Source: Candidatus Pacearchaeota archaeon
GTDB lineage: Archaea > Nanoarchaeota > Nanoarchaeia > Pacearchaeales > GW2011-AR1
NCBI GenBank assembly: GCA_002686195.1
Contig: NZAS01000104.1
Location: 534 to 12,520 of the forward strand
Direction of reading: 5' to 3'
Length of the DNA: 11,987 nt
Shown here: piece after piece, positions 1 to 7,543 of the stretch
Position numbering within the stretch: the stretch's first letter is position 1
Layout of the letters: every line of letters starts with the position of its first letter
The notes under the pieces: generated by a model
The model's input: the letters and a program-made list of their open reading frames with translations, nothing else
What the model was told of the DNA's origin: nothing
Database searches by the model: none
Translations under genes and position numbers: made by a program

Positions 1-161
1 CAGAAGTGTTAATAAAACTCGCTCAAGATAGTGATGCATATGTTAGGCAATACGCACAAAGCCAATTAGAAAAGCGACAAACGCTTCAAAAAGAAGTATT
101 TAACCTGCTACTTACACAAAAATGTTCTCAAATACTCAATAAAACAGTTAACACAAAGTAA
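1..161 (+). CDS. 3' end of an unknown protein with a HEAT-like segment (partial)
   Basis: The frame beginning at base 3 is open from the window edge to a TAA at 159-161, giving the last 52 residues of a protein whose start lies outside the window. Residues 6-25 of the visible part (LAQDSDAYVRQYAQSQLEKR) have the spacing of a HEAT-repeat helix pair: a D-x-D-x-x-V-R turn followed by an amphipathic helix. The tail after it is helical and ends in a polar segment. The other two plus frames hit stops within the first 30 bases, which supports this frame. HEAT-like repeats usually bind proteins, but one degenerate repeat cannot give a function. It shares strand with the baseplate genes but is separated from them by 86 bp, so it may belong to an upstream transcription unit. 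Confidence 0.6.
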   Translation, partial: EVLIKLAQDSDAYVRQYAQSQLEKRQTLQKEVFNLLLTQKCSQILNKTVNTK

Positions 162-181
162 TCAAGTACAGCTTATATCAA

Positions 182-211
182 TTTACTAACAAAAAAATCA
201 TTTTATAATTA
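182..211 (+). promoter_or_regulatory. Candidate promoter upstream of the gp26-like gene
   Basis: The gap 162-247 is the longest untranslated stretch before the structural block. It contains TTTACT (182-187), 16 bp, then TATAAT (204-209), a fair sigma70-type arrangement. The same box read as TATAATTA (204-211) matches the T4 late consensus TATAAATA at 7 of 8 positions. Either reading would start transcription near 216-217, about 30 bp before the ATG at 248 and upstream of its GGAG ribosome binding site (234-237). Base composition makes such boxes common by chance, so position is the main support. Confidence 0.35.
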
Positions 212-247
212 TTTATGTACAGCACAAGATAATGGAGAAATATCTAT

Positions 248-1123
248 ATGGTTGGAGCACGTGATGCAAATGAAGTCTTCAAAGAAAATGCTAAAAAATT
301 TGATACACCAGATCACTTAAAAGAAAAGAAAAAACAGCATACTCGTGATCGTGCAGAAGAAGATTTCATGAAAGAATTTGAAATCCCTGTTGAATCAGTA
401 CCAGTTCCCTCCAAAGGTTTAGTATATCCTATTAGTTCATCATTACATAGTTTAGAAACTGTCGATATTACATGCATGACAGCTAAAGACGAAAATATCT
501 TAACATCACGTGCATTAATTCGAAAAGGTACAGTATTAGATACATTATTAAAAAGTTGTTTAGTTGATAAAACAATTAACGTACCTAATATGCTTGTTGG
601 TGATAGAAACGCACTTATGATAGCAATCAGAATAACCGGTTATGGGTCAGACTATTCTATTGCCGTTGACTGTACATCATGTAGTGAACAAATACAAGAA
701 ACATTTAATTTATCAGAGCTACCTATTAAGCGCTTGAAAATAGAACCTATTGAGCAGTTCACAAATCAATTTTCATTTACACTACCACGACTAAATAAAG
801 AAGTTATATTCAAGTTTATGACAGGTCAAGATGAAATTGAGTTAACAAAGACATTCGAACGTGCAAGAAAAATCAATGATATAGAAAGCGTTGTAACGAC
901 ACAACTTGTTAATTCTATTCTATCCATTAGCGGGATAACAGATAAAGGAAAGATTTCTAGAATGGTTCCAAATATGCCTGCAATAGATTCATTAGCACTT
1001 AGAAACTTTATAGAGGAGAATGAGCCTGGAATTGAAATGAAATCGTTCGTAACCTGTAATAATTGCGGTTGGGACGGTGAAGTTGACATTCCAATAGGCG
1101 TAGAGTTTTTTTGGCCTAAGTGA
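248..1123 (+). CDS. T4 gp26-like baseplate hub / tail assembly protein
   Basis: This 291-residue protein resembles the T4 baseplate protein family that includes gp26, which is needed to assemble the central hub. The N-terminal ~40 residues are highly charged. The segment PVPSKGLVYP (about 50-60) followed by a conserved-looking region on mixed helices and strands is typical of the family. Two CxxC pairs, C142/C145 and C270/C273, probably form one split zinc ribbon. The start is set by GGAG at 234-237, ten bases before the ATG, the best ribosome binding site in the window. The gene ends in an in-frame T7 run just before its stop, where the +1 frame opens into the gp51-like sequence. It is therefore a candidate for a short/long product pair. 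T4 gp26 is shorter (208 residues). The family call is from recognition, not a search. Confidence 0.72.
   Translation: MVGARDANEVFKENAKKFDTPDHLKEKKKQHTRDRAEEDFMKEFEIPVESVPVPSKGLVYPISSSLHSLETVDITCMTAKDENILTSRALIRKGTVLDTLLKSCLVDKTINVPNMLVGDRNALMIAIRITGYGSDYSIAVDCTSCSEQIQETFNLSELPIKRLKIEPIEQFTNQFSFTLPRLNKEVIFKFMTGQDEIELTKTFERARKINDIESVVTTQLVNSILSISGITDKGKISRMVPNMPAIDSLALRNFIEENEPGIEMKSFVTCNNCGWDGEVDIPIGVEFFWPK
1104..1123 (+). other. Probable frameshift site joining the gp26-like and gp51-like frames
   Basis: The gp26-like frame reads GAG TTT TTT TGG CCT AAG TGA, with seven T's at 1106-1112. The +1 frame has a TAG at 1101-1103 and is open from 1104 to the TAA ending at 1388. Its only candidate start codons of usual type are TTG 1161 and ATG 1164, neither with a ribosome binding site. 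The coding-like sequence GLSEEDKKNYLEQIF lies upstream of both. A +1 slip on TTT would give a 379-residue fusion and a -2 slip one of 380. The -1 frame stops at once (TAA 1117-1119). Transcript slippage on the T run, or a homopolymer error in the assembly, would give the same picture. No clear downstream stem-loop or upstream Shine-Dalgarno stimulator is visible. Confidence 0.5.
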
Positions 1124-1160
1124 AGAAGATAAAAAGAACTATTTAGAACAAATTTTCACA

Positions 1161-1388
1161 TTGATGTATTATGGTGGTTTTAGTTATTCTGAAGCTTATT
1201 CGTTACCTATACCAGAACGCATATGGTTTATACATCGTATTATTGCTGAAGTTAATAAGTCACAAGAAGGTGGTGAACCTGATAATGTAAGCTCTCATTC
1301 ACCTCCTATGTTTAAAAATATGTCACCAGAAATGCAAACATTAATGAAGCAACGTGTTGGTGCCCCAAATAAATTGCAACGTCCGTAA
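1161..1388 (+). CDS. gp51-like small hub-assembly / tail chaperone reading frame
   Basis: Read from the TTG at 1161 this is 75 residues (74 from the adjacent ATG at 1164), but the open frame reaches back to 1104 and coding-like sequence fills it. The core FSYSEAYSLPIPERIWFIHR matches, from memory, the small protein that follows gp26 in many T4-like phages and is usually labelled gp51-like or tail assembly chaperone. T4 gp51 is an assembly factor for the hub and is absent from finished virions. The C-terminal third is polar and proline-rich and probably flexible. No ribosome binding site precedes either start codon, so it is likely translated at least partly as a frameshifted extension of the preceding gene. 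The order (short frame, shifted extension, tape measure) parallels the G/GT chaperones of lambda. The functional name is less certain than the reading frame. Confidence 0.6.
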   Translation: MMYYGGFSYSEAYSLPIPERIWFIHRIIAEVNKSQEGGEPDNVSSHSPPMFKNMSPEMQTLMKQRVGAPNKLQRP

Positions 1389-1412
1389 TGTGAGAAAAAA
1401 GTAGCATCACGC

Positions 1413-1420
1413 TATAAATA
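1413..1420 (+). promoter_or_regulatory. T4-late-type promoter box TATAAATA before the tape measure gene
   Basis: A perfect TATAAATA, the T4 late promoter element, sits in the only gap (1389-1428) between the gp51-like frame and the tape measure gene. With standard T4 geometry (-13 to -6), transcription would start at G1426, leaving a three-base leader before the ATG at 1429. Exact copies also occur inside coding sequence at 8229-8236 and 9914-9921, so a few are expected by chance; the intergenic position is what favours this one. Confidence 0.45.
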
Positions 1421-1428
1421 ATTTAGTT

Positions 1429-4400
1429 ATGGCAAAAAATCCTCTCGATGATTTAACTAAACAATTAAAACTATCAACAGGTCTAGCTAATGTTTTTCGT
1501 AAAGCGCTTCATGATACGTTTGAAGAAGTAGAAAGCGATCAACAACGAGTTTCACGTGGTTTTAAAAGTATGGGTAATGATTTGAAACAAAATGTAATTA
1601 AACATTTAGAAGGTTTTCATTCAGTATTAAAAGGTGTACCAAAGACATTAGTAGCACTTAGTGGTGCCGTTAAAGGTTTTAAAATATCACTTGGATTAAT
1701 GGGAACTGGTTTAAAGCTTGCCAAAGGTTTATTTCAAGCTGTTGCAAGCACCGCACTAGGATTAGCAGATATTGTTGTCAACAACTTATTCAAGGCATTT
1801 AATAAAACATATAGCACACTTAAAACAACTTTTAGTGTGACATTCAAGTACCTTCGTGGGGGTTTACGTGAGTGGATTACTAATCACTGGGAAGTACTCA
1901 GGGCTACAGAAGCAATGCGTGGTACGTTTGGTGATTTAGGTGAAGGTATTGGTAAAGCTGCAATGGATTTTGCTGGTGGTGCTGGTGTTGTTGGTAGAAT
2001 CGGTGGTCGTTTTCAAGAAACGCTTAATATCATGCGTGAAGTATTAACTGGCGTCGGTGCATCGTTTGAGCAAATGGCTGCATCAATGTCAAGTAAACAA
2101 CGTAAAGCAATAGGCAGTACACTTGTTATTCTTGGAAAAGGTTTAGGACTTTCAGGACAACAAATCGAAGGTCTTGCAAGAATGTCACTCGTAACTGGTG
2201 AAGCGTTTCAATCACTCTCAGATCGTTTAATGAAAGGAGTTGTTGCAGTATCATCATTAACAGGAATAGCAAAGAAAACAATTGCTAAAGATGTTATCAC
2301 GATGATTGATGATGTTAATACATTCGGTATTCAAACAATTGAAAGTGCAACTACGACTACAGCAAGATTACGCACATTAGGCGTCGAAATAAAGCAAGTT
2401 GCAGGAATGGTTAAAAAGTTTGATACATTCAAAGATGCAGCTATATCTGTAGGCTTATTAACGCAAGCATTTAATATGCAATTTGATGCATATGCAATGA
2501 TGCGTGAAGAAGATCCAGCTAAAAGAATTGACATGTTAAGACAATCATTTTTTGCAGCAGGTAAAAGTGTTGAAAGTCTTTCACGTCAAGAATTAAGTTT
2601 CTTAGCAACACAAACTGGTCTTGATATGAAAACCGCAGAATTGGTATTTTCATTAAAGAACCAAGGAAAATCGTATAAAACTATTCAAGAAGAAGCAAAA
2701 AAATCTAAATCACCACAAGAGAAAATGGTTGGTGTTATGCGTAATATGGAGAAGACTCTTGCAAGAATCTTAACATACTTTAAGCCTTATGAAACATTCA
2801 TGGATGCATTCAACGAAGGTATGCGAAGAGGATTAGCATTATCAAAATCTGGTGCTGGTTTATTTAGAAATTATGAATACACATTACAAAACGTAATGGA
2901 AACTACACAACGACTCGTAGAATGGTCATTAGATAATATTCCTGGATTGAATGTAGTATGGAAAGAAATGACTAAAGCACTAGAACTTAAGGAATCAAAA
3001 AAATTCCTAGAGCAATTTGAAAAAGCAACAAAAAGCTTTGTTGATAATAATATGATAACTTGGGATATTTATAGCGAAACTTTATCACGTGAGTGGGATA
3101 AGATTTACGGAGAAGGTTCATCTAAAAGAATAATAGATGGTTTCAAAACAATGGGTAAAATGATAATTAAATCATTATCACAGTTAATCAATTACGTAAC
3201 ACCTAAGCTCGCTTCTTTTGCACAAGAATTAGCTGATGGTATTACAGGCGCCAATAAACCCGGAGGTTTTTTCAGCAAAGATTCGTGGTATCATCCATTA
3301 TTATTATCACTATCAGAAGCATGGGAAACATTAAAAACACCATTATGGAACTTATTAAAAGCTACATGGGAATATGCAACAGAAAAAGCATGGCCTGCAT
3401 TGCGTGATGGATTTAGCAACATGTGGAAAGAAAATAGAGAACCAATACTACAAGAATTAAAGTGGATGTGGAATTGGGTTATATATGAAGCGTGGCCAGT
3501 TGTTAAAGACGAATTATATAAAGGTTTTAAAGATTTACCATGGGGATGGATACTTGGCAGTGCAGCACTAATTACTACAATAACAGGTTCTATTACTGCT
3601 CTTGGGCATACAATTGCAACTAAACTAATGGGTGCTGTTGTTACAAAATTAACTGCAGGAATAACACTTAAAGGCTTAGCACTTGGAATAGGGGCCACAT
3701 TTCTTGAGGTAACGGGTATTGGTTTATTAGCTGCGGCTGTGGGTGGATTTGCATATTATCTTACAAATACACTTATCAATGACATACCTAGAAAATTAGG
3801 TGTTCGAGGTTTTTCAGATATAATTGCTGATTGGATTTCTGAAGATGCAACAGAAACATCTGCAAATATGGCAGAAAAACTATATGGAAGTCAAGTAACA
3901 CGATTAACAGAATTGAATAAAAAGCTTAAAGAGAACCTTAAATTAAAAGGTAAAGTTCGTGAAGAATCATTAAGAGAATTAAAAATAAAAGCCGCAGCAA
4001 AAGCAGAAACAATACGTGAAAAGTTTAGTAAGCTTGCTATAGAACGTGGCGAAGCAGAAAGAACACAAACAGGTTTACAATTTGCTTCAAAAGAAGAAAG
4101 AGATAAATTTGAAAGAAGAATTCGTGAACATGTAACAGCGGCTCTCAAAAAGGGTGGTTTTAGTGCAGTAGACATTGGTGAAGCGTATAAACTTAATATG
4201 AAATTTAAAGCATCAACAGAACGTGCAGTTAAAGAAGCTAAAGTTCGTGAAGAATCATTAAAAGAATTAAAAATAAAAGCCGCAGCAGAAGCAAAAACAA
4301 TACGTGAAAAGTTTAGTAAGCTTGCTATAGAACGTGGCGAAGCAAAAAGAACACAAACAGGTTTACAATTTGCTTCAAAAGAAGAAGGAGATAAATTTGA

Positions 4401-4830
4401 AAGAAGAATTCGTGAACATGTAACAGCGACTCTCAAAAAGAGTGGTTTTAGCGCAGTAGACATCAGCGAAGCGTATAAACTTAATATGAAACTTAAAGCA
4501 TCAACAGAACGTGCAGTTAAAGAAGCTAAAGTTGCCAACGTACATGCTGTTAAATCAATAAAAACAGCATCAGTTAAAGCTGCGACAACAGAGAAAATTA
4601 TGCAAAACCATGAAGCAAGAGTCGTTAATGTAAGTGATGCATTCAAAAAAAATGGTGTAATGATGGGATCTGAAATGATTAAAGGAAATAAGGGAAATGT
4701 AACACTAGTTGTTCATAATACGTTACAAATAGATGGGCAAAACTTATCAGATGTATTGGCTAGTGAATATGGAATTAGTAATACTTATAAAGGTATAGAA
4801 AAAGGCCCAGGAGTACTTGAAGCAATATAA
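1429..4830 (+). CDS. Tail tape measure protein
   Basis: At 1133 residues this is the longest gene and has classic tape-measure architecture: long helical stretches, Gly/Ala-rich hydrophobic segments and a position just after the chaperone-like frames. It should fill the tail tube, fix tail length and enter the host envelope on ejection. Hydrophobic Gly/Ala stretches lie at about 75-120 and 705-785, the latter containing several membrane-compatible helices. Residues about 638-707 are tryptophan-rich, with a degenerate repeat (AWP at W655 and W689) of the kind that contacts tube rings. Residues 842-1033 are two tandem 96-residue copies (see repeat), followed by charged coiled coil and a C-terminal segment with NVTLVVHNTLQIDGQNLSDV near 1090, a common tape-measure ending. 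I see no transglycosylase or peptidase motif. No ribosome binding site precedes the ATG. T4 gp29, its functional counterpart, is much shorter (590 residues). The stop overlaps the next ATG (TAATG). Confidence 0.88.
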   Translation: MAKNPLDDLTKQLKLSTGLANVFRKALHDTFEEVESDQQRVSRGFKSMGNDLKQNVIKHLEGFHSVLKGVPKTLVALSGAVKGFKISLGLMGTGLKLAKGLFQAVASTALGLADIVVNNLFKAFNKTYSTLKTTFSVTFKYLRGGLREWITNHWEVLRATEAMRGTFGDLGEGIGKAAMDFAGGAGVVGRIGGRFQETLNIMREVLTGVGASFEQMAASMSSKQRKAIGSTLVILGKGLGLSGQQIEGLARMSLVTGEAFQSLSDRLMKGVVAVSSLTGIAKKTIAKDVITMIDDVNTFGIQTIESATTTTARLRTLGVEIKQVAGMVKKFDTFKDAAISVGLLTQAFNMQFDAYAMMREEDPAKRIDMLRQSFFAAGKSVESLSRQELSFLATQTGLDMKTAELVFSLKNQGKSYKTIQEEAKKSKSPQEKMVGVMRNMEKTLARILTYFKPYETFMDAFNEGMRRGLALSKSGAGLFRNYEYTLQNVMETTQRLVEWSLDNIPGLNVVWKEMTKALELKESKKFLEQFEKATKSFVDNNMITWDIYSETLSREWDKIYGEGSSKRIIDGFKTMGKMIIKSLSQLINYVTPKLASFAQELADGITGANKPGGFFSKDSWYHPLLLSLSEAWETLKTPLWNLLKATWEYATEKAWPALRDGFSNMWKENREPILQELKWMWNWVIYEAWPVVKDELYKGFKDLPWGWILGSAALITTITGSITALGHTIATKLMGAVVTKLTAGITLKGLALGIGATFLEVTGIGLLAAAVGGFAYYLTNTLINDIPRKLGVRGFSDIIADWISEDATETSANMAEKLYGSQVTRLTELNKKLKENLKLKGKVREESLRELKIKAAAKAETIREKFSKLAIERGEAERTQTGLQFASKEERDKFERRIREHVTAALKKGGFSAVDIGEAYKLNMKFKASTERAVKEAKVREESLKELKIKAAAEAKTIREKFSKLAIERGEAKRTQTGLQFASKEEGDKFERRIREHVTATLKKSGFSAVDISEAYKLNMKLKASTERAVKEAKVANVHAVKSIKTASVKAATTEKIMQNHEARVVNVSDAFKKNGVMMGSEMIKGNKGNVTLVVHNTLQIDGQNLSDVLASEYGISNTYKGIEKGPGVLEAI
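3952..4527 (+). repeat. In-frame tandem duplication of 288 bp (96 codons) in the tape measure gene
   Basis: Copy 1 is 3952-4239 and copy 2 is 4240-4527, both beginning AAAGTTCGTGAAGAATC. A third copy starts AAAGTT at 4528 and then diverges. I count 12 base differences in 288, all of them transitions, and 9 amino-acid differences in 96 (for example R8K, K17E, E19K, E36K, R50G, G68S, F85L within the unit). The unit is predominantly charged helix (residues 842-937 and 938-1033). The high identity suggests recent duplication. If fully helical, each unit adds about 14 nm, or three to four tube rings. Confidence 0.93.
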
Positions 4831-7244
4831 TGCCACATAATAATGATAATGGCGGAAATTACCCAGAACCTGTTAATAAAGGTTACGTAATACCTAACGA
4901 TAATGATGTAGAACATGCATCTGTAACCGATAATAGCCCTGCTGTTACCATAACAGGTAACGAAGCCGTTAGTGAGCTAATGCTTTATGCAATTAAGTTA
5001 TTAACAAAGAATAATACATTTTTTCCATCATCATTCAATATAGACAGAGGCACAGATAATCGTGTATATACAGATAACTTTGCAGAAGAAAATATATTAA
5101 ATAGCTCATTATATAGCACTGTCATAGCTGAATCTAATGCACATAAAAAAGGAGAAATGAACCTTAAAACACTTGTATCAGCATTTAATACAATTAACTC
5201 ACAAGTGTATAGCGCGCTAACATATGCATTTAGTGGTGGTCAAACTGGTGAGTTTCATTCAAAAGGTGATAAAGAGATAATAAAAGGAAAAAAAGGAACT
5301 AACGCAACTAAAGAGTTTATAAATTCAATTATTCGTAATATTGGACCAACAAGCAGTGGTCAAGGTAGTAGAAATGTATTTCTACCTAATGAAACTACAC
5401 ATACACTATTACGTGGCGATAATGTGACAACAAATACTGATTATCATGATGATATTGTTGCAGGTTATAGAACAGAAGAAAATAAAGGCACAGGTGCTAA
5501 ACAAATATATTCATCTGATAGAGGGTTTACAACAGTAAGTGTGGGTGCAGATTGGACATCTGATCTTGCAGAAGTACGAGCCGTAGGAACATCACAAGCT
5601 GCAGCCCGCGGCGCTATACTAGGTAGAGATTGGTCAAATGTTGGGTTTGATAATGCACTCATTAATTTCTTTGGCGGGATAGCCAGGGAGGTTCAGAGAA
5701 ACCCACTGAAGGCTATTAAGTTCGAAACAAACAATATCCTATTCCATTTACATAATCCAAATGTCGTGAATGTTGATAAAGACCCTGCAGGTTCTTTGAT
5801 AGCAGGAACAATAGCTGATTTCTTCGGTGTTACAGGTAATTCCACAACAGACCAAGTTGCTGGACCATATAGGAAAAATGTAACATCAATTTATAGAAAA
5901 ACCGGACCATCAATATTGTCACTAATACCTGACTTTGAAGCATTTACTTTTGGAAAAGGTAAAATATTTAATTATGCATTTTCACTTGTGGGAGGTGCTG
6001 CATTAACATTTGGTGAACAAATGATCCCAGGAACTGGTAGAACAGTTGATAGTATGGCATCAGATACTCCTGTTGGAGATTTACTCGAGCTTATTGGTTT
6101 AGATGGAATTGCTATAGGTAGAACATCAGAAATTCGTGATAAAGCTAATTTAGAACCAGGAAGTGTAATCGCAAAAATAGAAAACCCTAAACATTTCAAA
6201 GGTGATGCAACTGAAGTTAGTAGTTTAGTAAGTCCCACCGGTGATGGTAGAGTATTTAGCTCAGTAGGAAAAAATAGATGGCAACTTAAAAACTTACCTG
6301 ATCATGCAATATTACGACCAGGAAAACGAGTATATGATATTATTAGTATTAAGCCTTACACTACACTAGATACTATATCACCTGATCAAGTAAAAGAAAT
6401 GGAACGATCACTCGAGTCAGAATATGTACCATTTTATTTTCATGATTTAAGAACGAATGAGATTGTTTCATTTTATGCGTTTCTTAGAACGATATCAGAG
6501 CAATATACGCCACAATGGAACTCAGAACAGTATTATGGTAGAGTAGATAATGTTCAAATATATGGCGGCTCAACAACAAGAAATATAAATCTTTCATATA
6601 CAATTGTAGCACTTAATAGAATTGACTTTGATATAATGTGGAAAAAAGTTAATAAGTTAGTAACACTCGTTTATCCACAGTTTGGTGAACCAATCACGAC
6701 AACAGATAGTACAATAATCCCATTTTCAGAGATAATAAGAGGTGCACCAGTAATTAGAATGCGTTTAGGTGATTTATTTAAAAGCAATTTCACGAATAAA
6801 GCATTGCTTGAAGCAAATGAAAATAAGCGTTTTGCACTAGATAATGCTGTCACGAGTAACGCAGCCGCGACAGGACCTTGGCCTGCACCTAAAGGTAGTT
6901 GGCAAAAACTAGCTGAAGCACAAGAAAAAGCAGACCAAAATACAGCAATAGAGCAAATACTTGTTGATTTTAAGCAAGCACAAGGAAAAGGATTAGCCGG
7001 TGTATTAACAGATTTATCATTTGATCATAATACAGCAACATGGGAAACAGCACCAAATCATGTCGCACCTCAACTTATAGAAGTAACTTTATCATTCACG
7101 GCAATTCACGATATTGCTCCAGGGCTTGACAAAAATGGTTATAATAGGGCACCATTATATAAACCTGTTAGTGATGAAGATGATGACACAATTTTCAACA
7201 ATTCAACAGGTAAAGGAACACTAGACTCAACAATGAGAAGATAA
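4830..7244 (+). CDS. Baseplate tail-tube cap/initiator-like structural protein with a long N-terminal region
   Basis: This 804-residue protein has two parts. Residues about 1-510 are not recognisable: an acidic, Asn-rich start, polar stretches, then a Gly-rich hydrophobic patch near 380-405. Residues about 530-780 show the tail-tube-like pattern seen in T4-type baseplate cap proteins (gp48/gp54 class): PFYFHDLRTNEIVSFYAFL, a PQWN...YYGR turn, IYGGSTTRNINLSYTI, then RMRLGDLF, and finally LTDLSFDHNTATWE and QLIEVTLSFTAIHDIAPGLD. These alternate strands of a beta-barrel that caps the hub and nucleates tube growth. The ATG overlaps the tape measure stop; GGAG at 4810-4813 is a weak upstream ribosome signal. 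T4 gp48 and gp54 are under 400 residues, so the N-terminal half is an extension or fusion. Position right after the tape measure fits the role. Which of gp48, gp54 or a relative it replaces cannot be decided here. Confidence 0.65.
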   Translation: MPHNNDNGGNYPEPVNKGYVIPNDNDVEHASVTDNSPAVTITGNEAVSELMLYAIKLLTKNNTFFPSSFNIDRGTDNRVYTDNFAEENILNSSLYSTVIAESNAHKKGEMNLKTLVSAFNTINSQVYSALTYAFSGGQTGEFHSKGDKEIIKGKKGTNATKEFINSIIRNIGPTSSGQGSRNVFLPNETTHTLLRGDNVTTNTDYHDDIVAGYRTEENKGTGAKQIYSSDRGFTTVSVGADWTSDLAEVRAVGTSQAAARGAILGRDWSNVGFDNALINFFGGIAREVQRNPLKAIKFETNNILFHLHNPNVVNVDKDPAGSLIAGTIADFFGVTGNSTTDQVAGPYRKNVTSIYRKTGPSILSLIPDFEAFTFGKGKIFNYAFSLVGGAALTFGEQMIPGTGRTVDSMASDTPVGDLLELIGLDGIAIGRTSEIRDKANLEPGSVIAKIENPKHFKGDATEVSSLVSPTGDGRVFSSVGKNRWQLKNLPDHAILRPGKRVYDIISIKPYTTLDTISPDQVKEMERSLESEYVPFYFHDLRTNEIVSFYAFLRTISEQYTPQWNSEQYYGRVDNVQIYGGSTTRNINLSYTIVALNRIDFDIMWKKVNKLVTLVYPQFGEPITTTDSTIIPFSEIIRGAPVIRMRLGDLFKSNFTNKALLEANENKRFALDNAVTSNAAATGPWPAPKGSWQKLAEAQEKADQNTAIEQILVDFKQAQGKGLAGVLTDLSFDHNTATWETAPNHVAPQLIEVTLSFTAIHDIAPGLDKNGYNRAPLYKPVSDEDDDTIFNNSTGKGTLDSTMRR

Positions 7245-7249
7245 AATAA

Positions 7250-7543
7250 ATGGCTGAAAGTAGATATTTGAACACACCAATATTGCGAAATGAACAAATG
7301 TTTGGAACACAACAAGATTATATTGGTATAAAGTCTGATGTTGATAATGGTGTGATATCAACATTTCAATATATGACAAAACCACTTGATAGATTAGATA
7401 TACTTGCTAATAGATTTTATAGCGATGGCAGATATTGGTGGATTATAGCGCTTACAAATGATATTGGTTGGGGTTTACAAGTACCAGCCGGAACAATATT
7501 ACGAATACCACACACAAGTGATTCTATAACGGATAGATTATAA
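7250..7543 (+). CDS. 53: gp53-like baseplate wedge protein with LysM-like fold
   Basis: This 97-residue protein carries the hallmarks of the T4 gp53 / P2 gpX group: PLDRLDILANRFYSDGRYWW, then IIALTNDIGWGLQVPAG and a closing TILRIP. This is a LysM-like arrangement in which the protein clamps tube and sheath or wedge parts rather than peptidoglycan. It is shorter than T4 gp53 (196 residues) and corresponds to little more than the LysM-like core. GAGAAG at 7235-7240 lies ten bases before the ATG, and the gap to the previous stop is 5 bp. Its TAA overlaps the next ATG, indicating coupled translation with the hub gene. A gpX-like tail protein is the alternative name; the structural role is similar. 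Confidence 0.75.
   Translation: MAESRYLNTPILRNEQMFGTQQDYIGIKSDVDNGVISTFQYMTKPLDRLDILANRFYSDGRYWWIIALTNDIGWGLQVPAGTILRIPHTSDSITDRL

Noticed and set aside
1104..1123. A -1 frameshift at the T7 run, the usual type for tail chaperone genes
   Set aside because: The -1 frame meets TAA at 1117-1119 within two codons, so it cannot reach the gp51-like sequence; only a +1 or -2 shift can.
3291..3698. 135-codon minus-strand open frame
   Set aside because: It lies wholly inside the well-supported tape measure gene, has low-complexity hydrophobic sequence and no ribosome site; all real genes here are on the plus strand.
3891..4646. 251-codon open frame on the minus strand opposite the tape measure duplication
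   Set aside because: It arises from the repeated, strongly biased codons of the tape measure gene, is compositionally odd (Ser/Ala/Leu-rich with a repeated pattern mirroring the duplication) and has no start signal or context.
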